Positions 62,963 through 64,000 of a stretch of 64,000 nucleotides of DNA are shown here, in pieces. Numbering within the stretch: the stretch's first letter is position 1; every line of letters starts with the position of its first letter. This stretch comes from Pseudoalteromonas sp. H105 (GTDB lineage: Bacteria; Pseudomonadota; Gammaproteobacteria; Enterobacterales; Alteromonadaceae). The stretch is taken from NCBI RefSeq assembly GCF_001469215.1, contig NZ_LOFH01000003.1, forward strand, positions 124,001-188,000, read 5' to 3'. Below the pieces are notes generated by a model. That model had not been told where the DNA came from and ran no database searches. It saw only the letters and a program-made list of their open reading frames with translations. The translations under genes and the position numbers were made by a program.

Positions 62963-64000
62963 TATTTCTCCGTCATGGTATGTAGGGCGCTTTTATCAAT
63001 TTTACCATTACTATTTAATGGCATGGAATCGATCCATATAATCTTTTTGGGCACCATATAAATTGGCAGCTGTTGCTTTAGGTATTCAATTAACGCTTGC
63101 TCACTTTCTATATCGGCTGGGTTACAAATAAATAAAGTCAAACTTTGAGGTTGTTGTATTGGCGTCGCTATAGTTTGTACTAAGGGGTTTGATAAAAAAT
63201 TTTGTGCAAGTGTATTTACTTCGGATAGTTCAACGCGGTATCCCTGAATTTTAACTTGGTCATCTATACGGCTAATATAGTGAAATACTCCTTGAGCATC
63301 ACGCTTTACGAGATCACCACTTCGATAATGTGTAATGTTATTTGTTTTAATTAAACATTGCTCAGTTTTATCATTGTCATTCAAATAGCCAGAAAATACT
63401 TGAGGGCCCGCAATCAACAGCTCACCTTGTGCATCTAAATCAAAACTCATATTTTTAAATGCTTTCCCCAGGGGAATATAGCTACTATCACTATCATCGT
63501 TACAGTCAAATTCGTATTTACTGCAGGCTATCGTAGCTTCAGTTGGCCCGTATAAATTAATAACCTTGCTGTTTGGTGCTGCTTTTTGCCACTTTAGAGC
63601 GAGTGCTCGCGGTAAGGGCTCACCACAAAACTGGCTCACGCGAAGGCTAGGATAGGCTCCATTTTTAAGCATACCTAATTTAGCCATAATTGATGCCGTA
63701 GAGGGCACACTAAACCACACGGTAAGCCCGTGTTGTTTGATGAATTTACCAGGCGCAAATATAGCGGCTTCAGGCACTACATAAAGACAAGCTCCTTGCA
63801 GCCAAGTTACAAAAATATCATGCATGCTGAGATCAAAAGTAGGATCGAACACTTGGCTAACCTTATCAGTGTTACTAAGCGGTAAAGACTCACACATAGT
63901 ATCAAGATAAGACCCAAGGTTCGTGACGCTAATAGGCACACCTTTTGGTGCGCCTGTTGAGCCTGAAGTAAATAAAACATAAGCAACATTAGATAGGCTG
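62962..64000 (-). CDS. AMP-forming adenylating enzyme (partial, 5' end cut by the window)
   Basis: The C-terminal 346 residues or so of an ANL-superfamily adenylation enzyme; the reading frame runs off the window. Visible motifs are the phosphate loop YVLFTSGSTGAPKG, INLYGPTEATIACS, YRSGDLVKRD, RIDDQVKIQGYRVEL and the C-terminal NGKIDKSAL with the catalytic lysine. It resembles nonribosomal peptide adenylation domains in a stand-alone form, so an amino or hydroxy acid is a likely substrate, passed to the following ACP. No condensation domain is seen. Confidence 0.85.
   Translation of the reverse strand, partial: SLSNVAYVLFTSGSTGAPKGVPISVTNLGSYLDTMCESLPLSNTDKVSQVFDPTFDLSMHDIFVTWLQGACLYVVPEAAIFAPGKFIKQHGLTVWFSVPSTASIMAKLGMLKNGAYPSLRVSQFCGEPLPRALALKWQKAAPNSKVINLYGPTEATIACSKYEFDCNDDSDSSYIPLGKAFKNMSFDLDAQGELLIAGPQVFSGYLNDNDKTEQCLIKTNNITHYRSGDLVKRDAQGVFHYISRIDDQVKIQGYRVELSEVNTLAQNFLSNPLVQTIATPIQQPQSLTLFICNPADIESEQALIEYLKQQLPIYMVPKKIIWIDSMPLNSNGKIDKSALHTMTEK

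Overview
The window looks like chromosomal DNA from a marine gammaproteobacterium of the order Alteromonadales, most likely Pseudoalteromonas. This is inferred from gene order (barA-rlmD-relA-mazG-pyrG-eno; mutH-rppH-ptsP-lgt-thyA), AT-rich intergenic DNA, a polar-type flagellar cluster with FlgP and FlgT, and three kinds of short inverted-repeat element. No phage, plasmid, CRISPR array or complete insertion sequence was seen.

Layout. 1-20 kb is housekeeping: a metallophosphoesterase, the BarA sensor kinase, RlmD, RelA, MazG, CTP synthase, enolase, MutH, RppH, PtsP, a TauE/SafE permease, Lgt, ThyA and GalU. The mutH-rppH gap carries a cluster of DnaA boxes at the same place as E. coli DARS2. 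19.6-27.3 kb is an accessory surface module: a SPOR lipoprotein, two DUF4402 pilin-like proteins, a periplasmic chaperone, a CS1/TcfC-like usher with a SPOR-like tail, and three FlgO-like proteins. It is preceded by sites that resemble the sigma-54 and sigma-28 flagellar promoters found later in the window. 27.4 kb holds tRNA-Arg(CCT), whose leader contains a 7-bp tandem repeat. 27.6-32.6 kb has two orphan membrane/lipoprotein genes, a cupin protein, and a thiol-redox group (lipoamide-dehydrogenase-like enzyme, hybrid Prx5-glutaredoxin, OxyR).

32.5-55.7 kb is the flagellar region: flgT, flgP, flgN, flgM, flgA, cheV, cheR, flgBCDE, flgFGHI, flgJKL, three tandem short flagellins, flaG, fliD, fliS and a small FliT-like gene. 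Sigma-54-type sites precede flgT, flgP, flgB, flgF and flgJ. Sigma-28-type sites precede flgM and each flagellin, matching the usual hierarchy of hook/basal body first and filament later. 55.7-64 kb is a flagellin-modification region: a Maf-type glycosyltransferase, a DUF4910 aminopeptidase-like protein, a methyltransferase and an FAD oxidoreductase. A convergent, translationally coupled operon follows (adenylating enzyme cut by the window end, acyl carrier protein, CxxCxxCC cysteine-cluster protein, AAC(3)-like acyltransferase). It looks able to make and attach an unusual acyl group to a flagellar sugar.

The two most interesting parts are the pilus/FlgO module with flagellar-type promoters and the adenylation-ACP-acyltransferase cassette beside the flagellin glycosyltransferase. 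Promoter calls were made by eye, without a background count.
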